The notes under the pieces are model-generated. The model saw only the letters and a program-made list of their open reading frames with translations, ran no database searches and was not told the DNA's origin. Below, one piece after another: positions 35,173 through 43,840 of a stretch of 64,000 bases of DNA. A program made the position numbers and the translations under genes. Position 1 is the first letter of the stretch; every line of letters begins with the position of its first letter. This stretch comes from Variovorax paradoxus (GTDB lineage Bacteria > Pseudomonadota > Gammaproteobacteria > Burkholderiales > Burkholderiaceae_C), in NCBI RefSeq assembly GCF_024734665.1, contig NZ_CP102931.1:928001-992000 (forward strand), in the 5' to 3' direction.

Positions 35173-35434
35173 GCTCGAGCTTGCGGAAGGCGTCGGCGCA
35201 GATTGGCACCGTCAGCGTCTCGACGAACACCAGGTCGAAGGACAGCGTGGCCAGCATCGCATCGGCCTCTTCGCGCGCGGGCACAAACACCACGCACCGT
35301 CCCGGCGCGAGGACCTCCAGGACGCTATTCAGGCGGCTCGCGACAGCGGGATCGCTTTCCACCACAAGTGCACCGAAGAAAGGCTGTGGCCGGAACATTC
35401 CCGAGGCGCCGCCAGGGAGCTTGGTGTCGAACAC
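35117..35434 (-). CDS. small receiver-like hypothetical protein
   Basis: A 105-residue frame whose middle (FFGALVVESDPAVASRLNSVLEVLAPG, then SFDLVFVETL) follows the alternation of a response-regulator receiver fold. The phospho-acceptor position is Glu (VFVETL), and there is no output domain. GTG 35434 has GAAGAAAG upstream; ATG 35398 is an alternative. If real, it is a degenerate stand-alone receiver. Confidence 0.4.
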   Translation of the reverse strand: MFDTKLPGGASGMFRPQPFFGALVVESDPAVASRLNSVLEVLAPGRCVVFVPAREEADAMLATLSFDLVFVETLTVPICADAFRKLELRSPTPAIPEGTRHGLPG

Positions 35435-35477
35435 GGATGTGCTTTCTTCGGGAGTGGGCCGTCGCGAGCGGGGCGTG

Positions 35478-35858
35478 CTAGAGCATCGTCTTCGGATGCT
35501 CGAGGCGGCCCGGCCCCTGCTTGCGCTTGCAACCGCCGCCGGCCGATGTGATCGGTGCGAGCGTCGATTGGCTGTAGTTGCCCGAAGCGCCGGTGTCACG
35601 CGCTGCGCAGCCAGTGTCGCTCGCGGCCACGAAGACACCGAACGCCAGTGCGCCGAAGGCCAGCAGGCCCGCGAGAAGCGACAGCCAGAAGGACTTCTTC
35701 AGCCGCGGCGCAGCGACGAGGGCGGGCTGTGTTCTGCGCCAGCGTGCTTGCATGGTGAGTTCCGGGAAGTGGCGATCCGCATGCGCCAACGCCGGCAGGC
35801 CGGTGAAGCGCAGCGCGTGCGATGCACCGTGCGGGTTGCGATGCGGGGTGGTGTTCAT
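35478..35858 (-). CDS. small membrane-anchored hypothetical protein
   Basis: A 126-residue frame with a basic N-terminal half, one TM helix (FWLSLLAGLLAFGALAFGVFVAA) and a short Cys-containing tail that would be periplasmic. It lies downstream of the TonB-dependent receptor on the same strand (139-bp gap), so it may be co-expressed under iron control. It could start further in at MQARWRRT. No family recognised. Confidence 0.45.
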   Translation of the reverse strand: MNTTPHRNPHGASHALRFTGLPALAHADRHFPELTMQARWRRTQPALVAAPRLKKSFWLSLLAGLLAFGALAFGVFVAASDTGCAARDTGASGNYSQSTLAPITSAGGGCKRKQGPGRLEHPKTML

Positions 35859-35997
35859 GAACCGTATCGTGAACTTCAAAGGGGGAGAAAAATTGGATGC
35901 GGACCCCTTCGATGGCCATCGGCTGCCGCAGAAATTCAAAAGCCGGCGCGCCGTCGAAGACGGCGGCCGGCCAAGGAAGCAGAGACTGCGAGAAGGC

Positions 35998-38184
35998 CTA
36001 GAAGTCGAGCTTGGCGCTCAGGCTGAAGGTGCGCGGGTCGCCGGGCTTGATGTAGTTGTCGTACTGGTATTCCCAGTACTTCCGGTTCGCCACGTTGTTG
36101 ATGGCCGCGCGGAAGGTCGTGTTGCGCCCGCCGATGCGCGTCGTGTAGCTCGCGCCGATGTTGGCGATGGTGTAGCCGGGCACGGTCAGCTGGTTCGCCG
36201 CGTTCAGCATGGTGTTGCCCGTGTACTTCATGTCGGCCGACAGCTTGAGGCCGGGCACTTGCGCCACCGTGTACGACACCTGCGCGGTCGCCACCAGCTT
36301 CGGCGCGCCCGCCACGCGGTTGCCGACGTAGCTGCTGCCGCGCTCGTACGAGCTGTCGAGCAGCATCAGGTTGCCGCCGATCTGCCACTGCGAGCCCAGC
36401 CGTGTGGAAGCGCCGAGCTCCAGGCCCTGGTAGATCGACTGGCCGTCCTGCACCAGCACGTTGGAGCTGTTGGCGTATTCGGCGCCGCGCTCGATGCGGA
36501 ACAGCGCGGCCGTGGCGCTCCAGCGTTCGCGTTCGGTCTTCACGCCCAGTTCGTACTGGCGGCTCTTCAGCGGGTTGAGCAGTGCGCCGTCGTTGGCGTA
36601 GAGGTTGCTCACGGTGCTGCCGGGCTCCAGCGATTCGACATAGCTGGTGTACAGCGTGGTGTCGGGCGCGGGTTTGTACATGAGCGCCAGCGTGGGCGTG
36701 ATCACGCCGCTCTTGCGGTAGGTGGAATTCTGCAGGCCGGTGGTGTCGTAGCCGACCTGTTCGTAGGTGGTGCTGCGCAGGCCGGCCAGCACCGACCACT
36801 TTTCGGACAGCTTCATCGTGTCGCTCGCGAATACTGCGCGCTGCGTGATGTCGCTGTTGCGGTAGGGCGTGAGGTTCGTCACGCTGTTGTAGCTGTTGGT
36901 GTTCTGCCCGAAGATGCTGCCGGTGCCCACCAGCTGGTAGACGGCGTTGCTGCTGTAGTAGTTGACCTGCTTTTGCCACGACGCGCCCAGCGTCACCTGG
37001 TGCTCGAAGTCGCCGGTGCGCAGCTTGCCCGTGGCCATGGCCTGCCACTGGTTGAAGCGATGGCCTTCCTCGCTGTCGGAGCGGTAGTCGTCATAGCTGC
37101 CGCTTGCGTCCTGCAGGTAGGAGATGCCTTCGTTGCGGCTGCGTGTGGCACTGCTGTGGCTGTAGCTGGTGCTGAGCGTCCAGTCAGGCGACAGCTGGTA
37201 TTGCAGGCCGGTCGAATAGAGCCTGAAGTCGGTGGCCAGGTGCTGGCCGGGGCCCACAAGGCTCGCGTTGTTGGCGCTGATCGTGGACGGCAGGCTCGTG
37301 CCCGTGTAGCTGCCCAGGTAGATCGATGGCGTCTGGCCTGTGGAGGTGCGCTTCTGGTAGAGCGAGTCGAAGGTCCAGGTGAGCCTGTCGGTGAGCTTCG
37401 CGTCGAGCCCGAGCGACACCGAGTCGCGGCGGATGTTGCCGTCGTTGTAGGTCTTGCCCTCCTCGTGCGTGGCATTGAGCCGGTAGCCGAAACGGTCGTC
37501 GGTGCCGAAGCGCCCGCCCAGGTCGACGTGCTCGCTCCAGATGCCGGCGGTCTTGTAGCCGACCTCGATGCTGCGCACCGGCGTGTCGGTCGGCTTCTTC
37601 GTCACGTAGTTGACGATGCCGCCCGGCGAGCCAAAGCCGTACATGAAGCCCGACGAGCCCTTGAGCAGCTCGATCTGCTCGAAGTGTTCATAGGGCATGG
37701 TGATGGCGTAGCTGAGAAAGGGCTGGCCGTTGATGCGGTAGGCGTTCTGCCAGTCCAGCGGCAGGCCGCGCACCGTGATGTAGCTGGCCCAGCTGCTGTA
37801 GGCACCGCTGTTGTCGGATACCGATGCGTCGAGCGCGAACACGTCGCCCAGCTTCGACACCTGGCGCTCGGCCATGTCCTCGCTGGTCACGACGGTGGTG
37901 GAGAAGGGCGTTTCAAGTTGCGAGCGAGCACCGAGCGCGCCGCTGCTCACCTTGGCGCCGAGGTGCTGCTGCGAATCGTCCTGCGATTCGGCCGTGACCG
38001 TGACGGTCGGCAGCGAGGAGGTTTCTTTGTTTTGCGCCTCCTGTGCATGTGCGCGGCCAATCTGGGCGGCCGCCCACAGCACCAGCAGCGTGGCGCGCGC
38101 GGGCGGGCCGAATGCGCTGCGCCTGAATGAAGTCGGGGAGGGGACCGTGACGGTGCCGGCGGTGTTCTGGCGTCCAGGATTCAA
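35998..38184 (-). CDS. TonB-dependent siderophore receptor
   Basis: An outer-membrane receptor of about 729 residues. A signal peptide ends near GRAHA. A short TonB-box region (SLPTVTVTAES) follows, then the plug domain (TPFSTTVVTSEDMAERQVSKLGDVF, ITVRGLPLDWQNAYRINGQPF, IELLKGSSGFMYGFGSPGGIVNYVTKKP). A 22-strand barrel ends NIGASYTTRI...FSLSAKLDF with C-terminal Phe. Plug motifs match ferric-siderophore receptors. A Fur box lies just upstream. I use TTG 38184, with GAAGTGAG upstream, because the in-frame TTG at 38202 lies inside the Fur box. No ATG is available near the signal peptide. Confidence 0.88.
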   Translation of the reverse strand: MNPGRQNTAGTVTVPSPTSFRRSAFGPPARATLLVLWAAAQIGRAHAQEAQNKETSSLPTVTVTAESQDDSQQHLGAKVSSGALGARSQLETPFSTTVVTSEDMAERQVSKLGDVFALDASVSDNSGAYSSWASYITVRGLPLDWQNAYRINGQPFLSYAITMPYEHFEQIELLKGSSGFMYGFGSPGGIVNYVTKKPTDTPVRSIEVGYKTAGIWSEHVDLGGRFGTDDRFGYRLNATHEEGKTYNDGNIRRDSVSLGLDAKLTDRLTWTFDSLYQKRTSTGQTPSIYLGSYTGTSLPSTISANNASLVGPGQHLATDFRLYSTGLQYQLSPDWTLSTSYSHSSATRSRNEGISYLQDASGSYDDYRSDSEEGHRFNQWQAMATGKLRTGDFEHQVTLGASWQKQVNYYSSNAVYQLVGTGSIFGQNTNSYNSVTNLTPYRNSDITQRAVFASDTMKLSEKWSVLAGLRSTTYEQVGYDTTGLQNSTYRKSGVITPTLALMYKPAPDTTLYTSYVESLEPGSTVSNLYANDGALLNPLKSRQYELGVKTERERWSATAALFRIERGAEYANSSNVLVQDGQSIYQGLELGASTRLGSQWQIGGNLMLLDSSYERGSSYVGNRVAGAPKLVATAQVSYTVAQVPGLKLSADMKYTGNTMLNAANQLTVPGYTIANIGASYTTRIGGRNTTFRAAINNVANRKYWEYQYDNYIKPGDPRTFSLSAKLDF

Positions 38185-38201
38185 CGTTGACTCACTTCGC
38201 A

Positions 38202-38220
38202 AATAAGAATGCTTCTCATT
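38202..38220. promoter_or_regulatory. Fur box
   Basis: AATAAGAATGCTTCTCATT is a 19-bp 9-1-9 imperfect inverted repeat matching the Fur consensus, 17 bp before the chosen receptor start. It predicts iron repression of the receptor. Confidence 0.8.
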
Positions 38221-38281
38221 TTAGAGTTGAATCTCGGAGAAATCTTGGAGGCCACCCGCCGTCGGGTGCTGCTTGCTCCCC

Positions 38282-38554
38282 TCAGTGCCCGTTGCCAGGC
38301 GCCGGCGCCAACCCGCGCTGCTTCAGGAAGTCGTAGAGGCTGACCGCGAGCACCTGCGCAATGGGTATCGGCAGCGTCACGCGCAGCACAGCGGCCCGAT
38401 GGACAGGGCACCGGTCGGAGCTGTGGTCGACGCGGCTGGCGTCGAAGGTGATGTGCACGCAGCCCGCGTTGACCCAGTATCCCGAGACTTCGTCCGCGAA
38501 CACCTGCGGGGCGTGCAGGTCGTCGATGTAGGTGGCTTGCGGAGGCTGGGACAT
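38282..38554 (-). CDS. DUF3467-like small protein
   Basis: A 90-residue soluble protein. The pattern YIDDLHAPQVFADEVSGYWVNAGCVHITFDASRVDH, then VLRVTLPIPIAQVLAVSLYDFLKQRG resembles small DUF3467-type proteins, in which a beta-rich sheet is followed by an aliphatic helix. Function unknown. It is 77 bp downstream of the FAH-family gene on the same strand, so it may share its transcript. Confidence 0.6.
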   Translation of the reverse strand: MSQPPQATYIDDLHAPQVFADEVSGYWVNAGCVHITFDASRVDHSSDRCPVHRAAVLRVTLPIPIAQVLAVSLYDFLKQRGLAPAPGNGH

Positions 38555-38631
38555 GGTGGCTCTGGAGATGCAGGAGCCCCGATGATCGGCACCAATCTGG
38601 TAGGAAAAATGGTGCGGCAGCCTACGCGCCC

Positions 38632-39423
38632 TCAGACGATCCGCACCGACAGCTCCGGCAGCCGGTCGATGTGGATCTCGATCAGGTCGCCGCGCACCAC
38701 GGGCCCGACGTTCTCCGGCGTACCCGAGTAGATGATGTCGCCCGGCTTCAGCTCGAAGGCCTGCGACAGCCGGCTGATCTGCTCGGCCACCGACCAGATC
38801 ATGTGCTTGAGCGTGGCGCTCTGCTTCGTCTGCCCGTTCACCTTGAGCCAGATAGCGCCGTCGGTGAAGTGCCCGACCTTCGCCACCGGGTGGATCGGCC
38901 CGATGGGCGCTGAATGATCGAAGCTCTTGCCGATTTCCCACGGCTTCTTCTGGTCGCCCATCTCGCGCTGCAGGTCGCGGCGCGTCATGTCGAGACCGAG
39001 CGAATAGCCGTACACGTAGTCGAGCGCCGAGCTCGCCGGAATGTTGCGCCCGCCCTTGGCCAGCGCCACCACCAGTTCCACTTCGTAGTGGTAGTTCTTC
39101 GTGAGCGACGGGTAGGGATGGTCGGCCACCACGCCGGGCGTCACGACCTGGATCGCGTCGGCCGGCTTCTGGAAGAAGAAGGGCGGCTCGCGACTCGGGT
39201 CAGAACCCATCTCGCGCGCATGGGCCTCGTAGTTGCGGCCGATGCAGTAGATGCGGCGCACCGGATAGACCTGCTCGCTGCCGACGATCGGGATGGTCGA
39301 TGCAGAGACATCGAACGGCGTTGCCTGTGTGCGGCTGGCGCCGGCGGGCAATGCACAACCGGCAATGGCGCCCGTGGCCATGGCAGCGGAACCGGCCAGC
39401 AGGCCGCGACGGGAAGTGAGCAT
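38632..39423 (-). CDS. Tat-exported fumarylacetoacetate hydrolase-family protein
   Basis: A 263-residue FAH-superfamily enzyme (fumarylpyruvate hydrolase-like). The catalytic domain starts IYCIGRNYEAHAREMG and carries the metal ligands in YHYEVELVVAL (Glu-x-Glu) and YSLGLDMTRRDLQ (Asp), then KSFDHSAPIGP and PGDIIYSGTPENVGPV. Unusually, it is preceded by a twin-arginine-like leader MLTSRRGLLAGSAAMATGAIAGCA with a possible lipobox Cys. FAH enzymes are normally cytoplasmic. AAGGAG precedes the ATG. It is divergent from the LysR gene at 39614, its likely regulator. Confidence 0.88.
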   Translation of the reverse strand: MLTSRRGLLAGSAAMATGAIAGCALPAGASRTQATPFDVSASTIPIVGSEQVYPVRRIYCIGRNYEAHAREMGSDPSREPPFFFQKPADAIQVVTPGVVADHPYPSLTKNYHYEVELVVALAKGGRNIPASSALDYVYGYSLGLDMTRRDLQREMGDQKKPWEIGKSFDHSAPIGPIHPVAKVGHFTDGAIWLKVNGQTKQSATLKHMIWSVAEQISRLSQAFELKPGDIIYSGTPENVGPVVRGDLIEIHIDRLPELSVRIV

Positions 39424-39613
39424 GAGGGTCTCCTTGGTTTTATGAAGAAACGCGAAGAAGCGCCAGGAAAGGCGCACGCCGTACCTCGCACGGCAGCTTC
39501 ATTCTGGGACGGCGAACCGCCGCGCAACCGTGCGCATCTACGCAAAAACAGGACAGAACCCACCACTGCAGAATCGGCGTACAGGCCGCGGCACTGGCCA
39601 GCAGGACGTTCCC

Positions 39614-40528
39614 ATGCTCACCCACAAACAGCTCCGCTATTTCGTCGACATCGTCGACGCGGGCAGCTTCAGCCTCGCGGCCGAGCGCCTCTTCATTGCG
39701 CAGTCGGCCCTGAGCCGGCAGGTCAAGGAGATGGAGCGCCATCTGCAGGTGCCGCTGCTGGAGCGCGACGCGCGGCATCTGGAGATGACGCCTGCGGGCC
39801 GTTCGCTGTACGGCGATGCGCGGCGCATTCTTGCCGCCCTCGAGAGCGCGGCCGTGGGCGCGCGACATGCGCAGCGCGGCATCGAGGGCACTGTGCAGTT
39901 GCTGCATTCGAGCTCGGTGCCCCTGACGCATGGCTTGCTCGAATGCCTGAAGGACCATGCGCAGCGCCATCCAGGCGTTTCCATCGAGGTGTCGCAGCGC
40001 GCATCGGAACATCAGGCGCAGGACATCGAGCAAGGCAATGCCGACGTCGGCTTGGCGCGCGAACCGGTGCTGCGCCGCTACCCAGGCGTGCGACAGGCGC
40101 CGCTCTTCTCGGAACCGCTGGTGGTTGCCGTGCCGGCCGCGCATGCCCTGGCGGGCCGCGAGCACGTGGCCATCGCCGAACTGCGCCACGAGCCCTTCGT
40201 TGCGACACCGCATCTCGAACGCGGCGGCCTGAGCCATCGCGTGGCCGAGCTATGCCGCGCGCAGGGCTACCACCCGACCAGCGCGCAGGTGCGTTCGCGC
40301 AAATGGTCGCAGCTGGCGCTGGTGCAGGCGGGCTTCGGCATCGCGATCGTGCCCGAGTCGATGGGACGCATGGCGCCCGAGGGCGTGAAGCTGCTTGTGC
40401 TGGACGGCGACGATGCCAGCACCACCGTGCTGGTGCTGTGGCGCGCCGACGATGCCACGCGGCTTGCGCAAGACCTGGTCGGTTCGCTGTGTGCCGCCAT
40501 GCAGGCACCGCGCGGCGGAGCCAGCTGA
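39614..40528 (+). CDS. LysR-family transcriptional regulator
   Basis: A 304-residue LysR protein. Its N-terminal winged helix is MLTHKQLRYFVDIVDAGSFSLAAERLFIAQSALSRQVKEME and its effector domain is periplasmic-binding-like (GVSIEVSQRAS..., GFGIAIVPESMGRM). It is divergent from the FAH gene, the standard layout for a LysR regulator and its target. A TGCG-N6-CGCA dyad at 39531-39544 in the shared intergenic region is a weak operator candidate. Effector unknown. Confidence 0.92.
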   Translation: MLTHKQLRYFVDIVDAGSFSLAAERLFIAQSALSRQVKEMERHLQVPLLERDARHLEMTPAGRSLYGDARRILAALESAAVGARHAQRGIEGTVQLLHSSSVPLTHGLLECLKDHAQRHPGVSIEVSQRASEHQAQDIEQGNADVGLAREPVLRRYPGVRQAPLFSEPLVVAVPAAHALAGREHVAIAELRHEPFVATPHLERGGLSHRVAELCRAQGYHPTSAQVRSRKWSQLALVQAGFGIAIVPESMGRMAPEGVKLLVLDGDDASTTVLVLWRADDATRLAQDLVGSLCAAMQAPRGGAS

Positions 40529-40595
40529 TTTCGAGATCGAAGGGCGCCCCATTCGGCATTGGCGCGCAAGGCACGAAGCCTCTAGATTCGCAGGC

Positions 40596-41360
40596 ATGGA
40601 TTCCTTCTTCGGCGCCTTGCCGGTCACGCCCCATCAGTTCGCCGTTGTCTGCGCGGGTGTCGTTGCCGCCTACGTCATCTTCGGCATTGCGGGCTTCGGC
40701 ACTGCGTTGATCGCGGGGCCGGTGCTGGCCAACTTCATTCCGGTGGCCAGCGTCGTGCCCTTGCTGGCGCTGCTCGACTTCTTCGCGGCCGTGGTCAACG
40801 TGAGCCGCGATGCGCGTTCGGCTGACACCAGCGAACTGCGGCGGCTGGTGCCGGTGATGGCGCTGGGCAGCCTTGTCGGCGCGGCGTTGCTGCTGCTCGG
40901 GCGGCCGCAGGTGATGCTGCTGGCGCTGGGCATCTTCGCGGTGGCCTATGCGCTGTATTCGCTCAGCGGCATCAAGCCTGTTTCCAGGCTGTCGCCGCGC
41001 GCGGCCGTGCCCTTCGGCTTCGTGGGCGGCATCTTCTCGGCAATGTTCGGCAGCGGCGGCTTCATCTACGCGATCTACCTGTCGGGGCGCATCGCGGCGA
41101 AGGAGCAGATCCGCGTGACCCAATCGACGCTGATCGGGCTCAGCACACTCACGCGAGCCCTGCTTTTCCTGCTGGCCGGCGTGTACGCGCAGACGTCGAT
41201 CCTGTGGCTGGCAGCGCTGTTGTTCCCGGCCATGCTCGTGGGCACGGCGGTCGGGCGGCGCATCACGCTGCGGCTGTCGCGTGAGCAGTTTCTCAGGGTG
41301 GTGGCGCTCGCCGTGCTGTGTTCTGGCGCCTTCCTGATCTACCGCTATGTCGCGGCCTGA
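40596..41360 (+). CDS. TauE/SafE-family membrane transporter
   Basis: A 254-residue inner-membrane protein with about eight TM helices in two repeats (AAYVIFGIAGFGTALIAGPVLA and PFGFVGGIFSAMFGSGGFIYAIYL, both with the family Gly-x-x-Gly turns). TauE/SafE proteins export sulfite or organosulfur anions, but substrates vary. It follows the LysR gene by 67 bp on the same strand. Its 3' end overlaps the convergent ABA4-like gene by 16 bp. Confidence 0.88.
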   Translation: MDSFFGALPVTPHQFAVVCAGVVAAYVIFGIAGFGTALIAGPVLANFIPVASVVPLLALLDFFAAVVNVSRDARSADTSELRRLVPVMALGSLVGAALLLLGRPQVMLLALGIFAVAYALYSLSGIKPVSRLSPRAAVPFGFVGGIFSAMFGSGGFIYAIYLSGRIAAKEQIRVTQSTLIGLSTLTRALLFLLAGVYAQTSILWLAALLFPAMLVGTAVGRRITLRLSREQFLRVVALAVLCSGAFLIYRYVAA

Positions 41361-42571
41361 ACGCCTAGCGCAATCAGTGGCACGCCCGCATAGGCCAGAC
41401 TGAACATCCGCAGGATCAGCGCCGCGTAGAGGCCTGTCAGGAGCCAGACTGCCGCGCGGCCCCATGGCATGAGCGACACGCTGATGAGCGCGCCCGCCAG
41501 CGGCAGCAACTGCTGTGCGTGCACGCCGAGGAAGTGAGGCACGCGCAGATCACCGCCGGTGGCCGACCAGCCGAACAGGGGGAGCGTTGCGCTGCCTGAG
41601 ATGGCGCCGATGGTCGATCCGCCGTGCTGGCTGATCGCGATGCCCGCGCCCGCACCGGCGACGAAGGTCAGGACCAGCCCCAGCACCACGGCCAGCCTGT
41701 AAGGCGCCGCCAGCGCGTAGCCGTGGCGCGCGAACAGCCACGCGAGCGGCAATGCCGTGGCGTTGAGCGACAGCGCCCCCACGCCCATCAGGCTGTACAT
41801 GACGATGTGGAAGGTCGAGTCTTCATTGAAATGCGAGGCCTGCCCGAGGGCGCCTTGCAGCGTGATGTAGCCGACCTCGAAGACGCCCGTGGCGATCACC
41901 ACCGCGACGATGGCGCGTTCGATGCGGCCGCCGCGTCGCTCGCGCGGCAGGTCACCGAGCAGCCATGCGGTGGTCAATGCATAGAGGCTGACCGAAGCCA
42001 TGAACTTCAGCGGCTTGACCCAGACGCCGACGCCGTTCAGCGTGCGCGGATCGAGCCATGCAGCCACGAGGGCAGGCACCATCACCGCGAGCAGCAGGCC
42101 ACCGAACTTCGCCAACTGCGGTTGCCGCCGATGCACCTCGCGCGCCAGCGCCATGCATGCGGGCGCGACCCGCAACGCCAGGAAGGCCAGCAGGCCGACC
42201 GGCCCGAACAGGAATGTGAGGGCGAAGCAGGGAATGAGGAGCACTGGCGCGATGCCTGCGCGCTCCCCCTCGCGCGCGATCCACGTGCCCACGAACAGGT
42301 CGAAGGCGAGGTAGTGGAACCATCCGGCGGTGAGCAGGCCCGGATGCTGGAACAGCGCGTGCACCGCCGACAGCGAGCTGTAGCCGCCACCGGCCGCGGA
42401 CCAGTACGTCGCCATCAGCCACCAGTACGCCAGCCCGAGGCCAACGGGAATGACGATGCCCGTCGTTGCCCATATCACCGGCTTGGCACGCCCGAGCCAC
42501 GGGGCCGCGCCGAGCGCCGCCCAGGCAGGAAGGGCGACGGTGCTGCCTGCGCTGAAAAGTGAGTCGAACAT
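41345..42571 (-). CDS. ABA4-like (DUF4281) membrane protein with extra C-terminal membrane domain
   Basis: A 408-residue membrane protein. Residues 1-145 form an ABA4-like domain (GWFHYLAFDLFVGTWIAREGER, then PVLLIPCFALTFLFGPVGLLAFLALR). The rest is an unnamed hydrophobic domain of about seven TM helices (KPLKFMASVSLYALTTAWLLG, FHIVMYSLMGVGALSLNATALPLAWLFARHG). The fusion is not a standard family known to me. It is divergent from a TetR regulator with a palindrome between them, so it is probably the repressed target. Confidence 0.75.
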   Translation of the reverse strand: MFDSLFSAGSTVALPAWAALGAAPWLGRAKPVIWATTGIVIPVGLGLAYWWLMATYWSAAGGGYSSLSAVHALFQHPGLLTAGWFHYLAFDLFVGTWIAREGERAGIAPVLLIPCFALTFLFGPVGLLAFLALRVAPACMALAREVHRRQPQLAKFGGLLLAVMVPALVAAWLDPRTLNGVGVWVKPLKFMASVSLYALTTAWLLGDLPRERRGGRIERAIVAVVIATGVFEVGYITLQGALGQASHFNEDSTFHIVMYSLMGVGALSLNATALPLAWLFARHGYALAAPYRLAVVLGLVLTFVAGAGAGIAISQHGGSTIGAISGSATLPLFGWSATGGDLRVPHFLGVHAQQLLPLAGALISVSLMPWGRAAVWLLTGLYAALILRMFSLAYAGVPLIALGVQAAT

Positions 42572-42622
42572 GGAAGAGCCTCGCGTTCAAAAAAAAGGCA
42601 TGCCGGGATTGGCATGGCATAA

Positions 42623-42639
42623 TCTTTACACTGTTTAGA
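42623..42639. promoter_or_regulatory. candidate TetR operator
   Basis: TCTTTACACTGTTTAGA is a 17-bp near-palindrome (dyad centre at the C of ACACTGT) in the 135-bp divergent gap between the ABA4-like gene and the TetR gene. Its AT-rich flanks contain likely -10 elements. Confidence 0.55.
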
Positions 42640-42706
42640 TAAAAACACCAGCAGATTCTTTAGAAGGTAGAGTCCCCCCTTTGAAGACCGAAAGCAGCAA
42701 CCAGCC

Positions 42707-43333
42707 ATGGCGGCAAAGAAAACAGAGGAAGCCCCCGCGCCCTATCACCACGGCGATCTGCACGCGGCGCTGATCGGGGCTACCGAAGCCCTGCTGGCCG
42801 AGCGCGGCATCGAGGGCTTCACCCTGCGCGAGGCAGCGCGGCGCGCCGGCGTGTCGGCGGCCGCGCCCATGCATCACTTCGGCAGCGCAGCCGGGTTGTT
42901 GACCGAGGTGGCGATCCTGGGTTTCGAGGAACTCACACGCTGCCTGCGCGCCGGCACCGAAACGGGTGGTACCGACCCCGCGCGTCGCTTGCGCGGGCAG
43001 GGCATGGGATATGTGCGGTTCGCGCTGGCCTACCCGGCGCGCTTTCAGCTCATGTTCCGCAAGGACCGGTTGACGCAAGACCTCCGGCTGCAGGCGGCCG
43101 GCGATGCGGCATTTGCCGAGCTGGAGCAGGCAGTGCGCGACTACAACGGCTGGAGCAGCAAGAAGACGCCAAACCGCGCGATGCAGGCCGCCGCATTGGG
43201 CGCCTGGTCCGTCGTGCACGGCTTTGCGCATCTTGCGCTGGACGAGAAGTTCGGCGAGCAGGCCGGCAACGCGTGCACGAACGATTTTGTCGAGGGCATG
43301 CTGCCGGAAATACTGAAGCAGTTCTGGCCCTGA
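42707..43333 (+). CDS. TetR/AcrR-family regulator (WHG-domain type)
   Basis: A 208-residue regulator. HTH: YHHGDLHAALIGATEALLAERGIEGFTLREAARRAGVSAAAPMHHFGSAAGLL. The C-terminal ligand domain of the WHG type contains YVRFALAYPARFQLMFR and AAALGAWSVVHGFAHLAL. It probably represses the divergent ABA4-like membrane gene and itself through the palindrome at 42623. Ligand unknown. Confidence 0.9.
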   Translation: MAAKKTEEAPAPYHHGDLHAALIGATEALLAERGIEGFTLREAARRAGVSAAAPMHHFGSAAGLLTEVAILGFEELTRCLRAGTETGGTDPARRLRGQGMGYVRFALAYPARFQLMFRKDRLTQDLRLQAAGDAAFAELEQAVRDYNGWSSKKTPNRAMQAAALGAWSVVHGFAHLALDEKFGEQAGNACTNDFVEGMLPEILKQFWP

Positions 43334-43352
43334 CCTTTATTCATCCATTTAT

Positions 43353-43796
43353 TCATTGAGCCGGAAAGGGCGGCAGCCGCCTGCGGATCGTCTGCGCCTT
43401 CACGATGGAGGTGTTGGTCTCGGCCTTGCTCGCGATGCGGTCGAGAATGCCGTCGAGCTGCTCGAACGATTGCAAAAACAGCCGCGCGACGAAGCAGTCT
43501 TCGCCCGTGACCTTGTCGCACTCGCAGAACTCGGGCGTGGCCTCGATCAGCTTCTGCACCGCCTGCAATTGCCCCGGCAATGGGCGGATGCGCACGATGG
43601 CCTGGAACTGGTAGCCCAGCGCCTTCGGGTTCACGTCCAGCGTGTAGCCGCGGATCACGTCGCGCTCTTCGAGCCGTCGCAGCCGCTCCGACACGCTGGG
43701 CGACGACAGCCCCACGTGGTGGGCCAGTTCTTTCAGGGACATCCGCGCATTGCCGGCCAATGCCTGCACGATGGTTTCGTCGATTGCGTCGAGCAT
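43353..43796 (-). CDS. Lrp/AsnC-family regulator
   Basis: A 147-residue Lrp/AsnC protein. N-terminal HTH (LDAIDETIVQALAGNARMSLKELAHHVGLSSPSVSERLRRLEERDVI) and C-terminal RAM ligand domain with YTLDVNPKALGYQFQAIVRIRP and TGEDCFVARLFLQSFEQLD. GGAG precedes the ATG. It is divergent from an EamA exporter, a common pairing in which Lrp-type proteins sense the amino acid that the exporter removes. Confidence 0.92.
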   Translation of the reverse strand: MLDAIDETIVQALAGNARMSLKELAHHVGLSSPSVSERLRRLEERDVIRGYTLDVNPKALGYQFQAIVRIRPLPGQLQAVQKLIEATPEFCECDKVTGEDCFVARLFLQSFEQLDGILDRIASKAETNTSIVKAQTIRRRLPPFPAQ

Positions 43797-43840
43797 GTTG
43801 TCGATCTCCAGTGGCTGGCCCACGATGGCTTGTTTTGAAA

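Noticed and set aside
35030..35551. 173-residue plus-strand frame in the small-ORF region
   Set aside because: Overlaps three better candidates and has shadow-like Arg/Gly/His composition.
38282..38941. Longer 219-residue frame including the DUF3467-like protein
   Set aside because: Its N-terminal half is antisense-like sequence across the FAH gene; MSQPPQ at 38554 gives a coherent small protein.
39531..39544. TGCG-N6-CGCA dyad as LysR operator for the FAH/LysR pair
   Set aside because: Short arms in GC-rich sequence; too weak to list as a separate site, mentioned only as a candidate.
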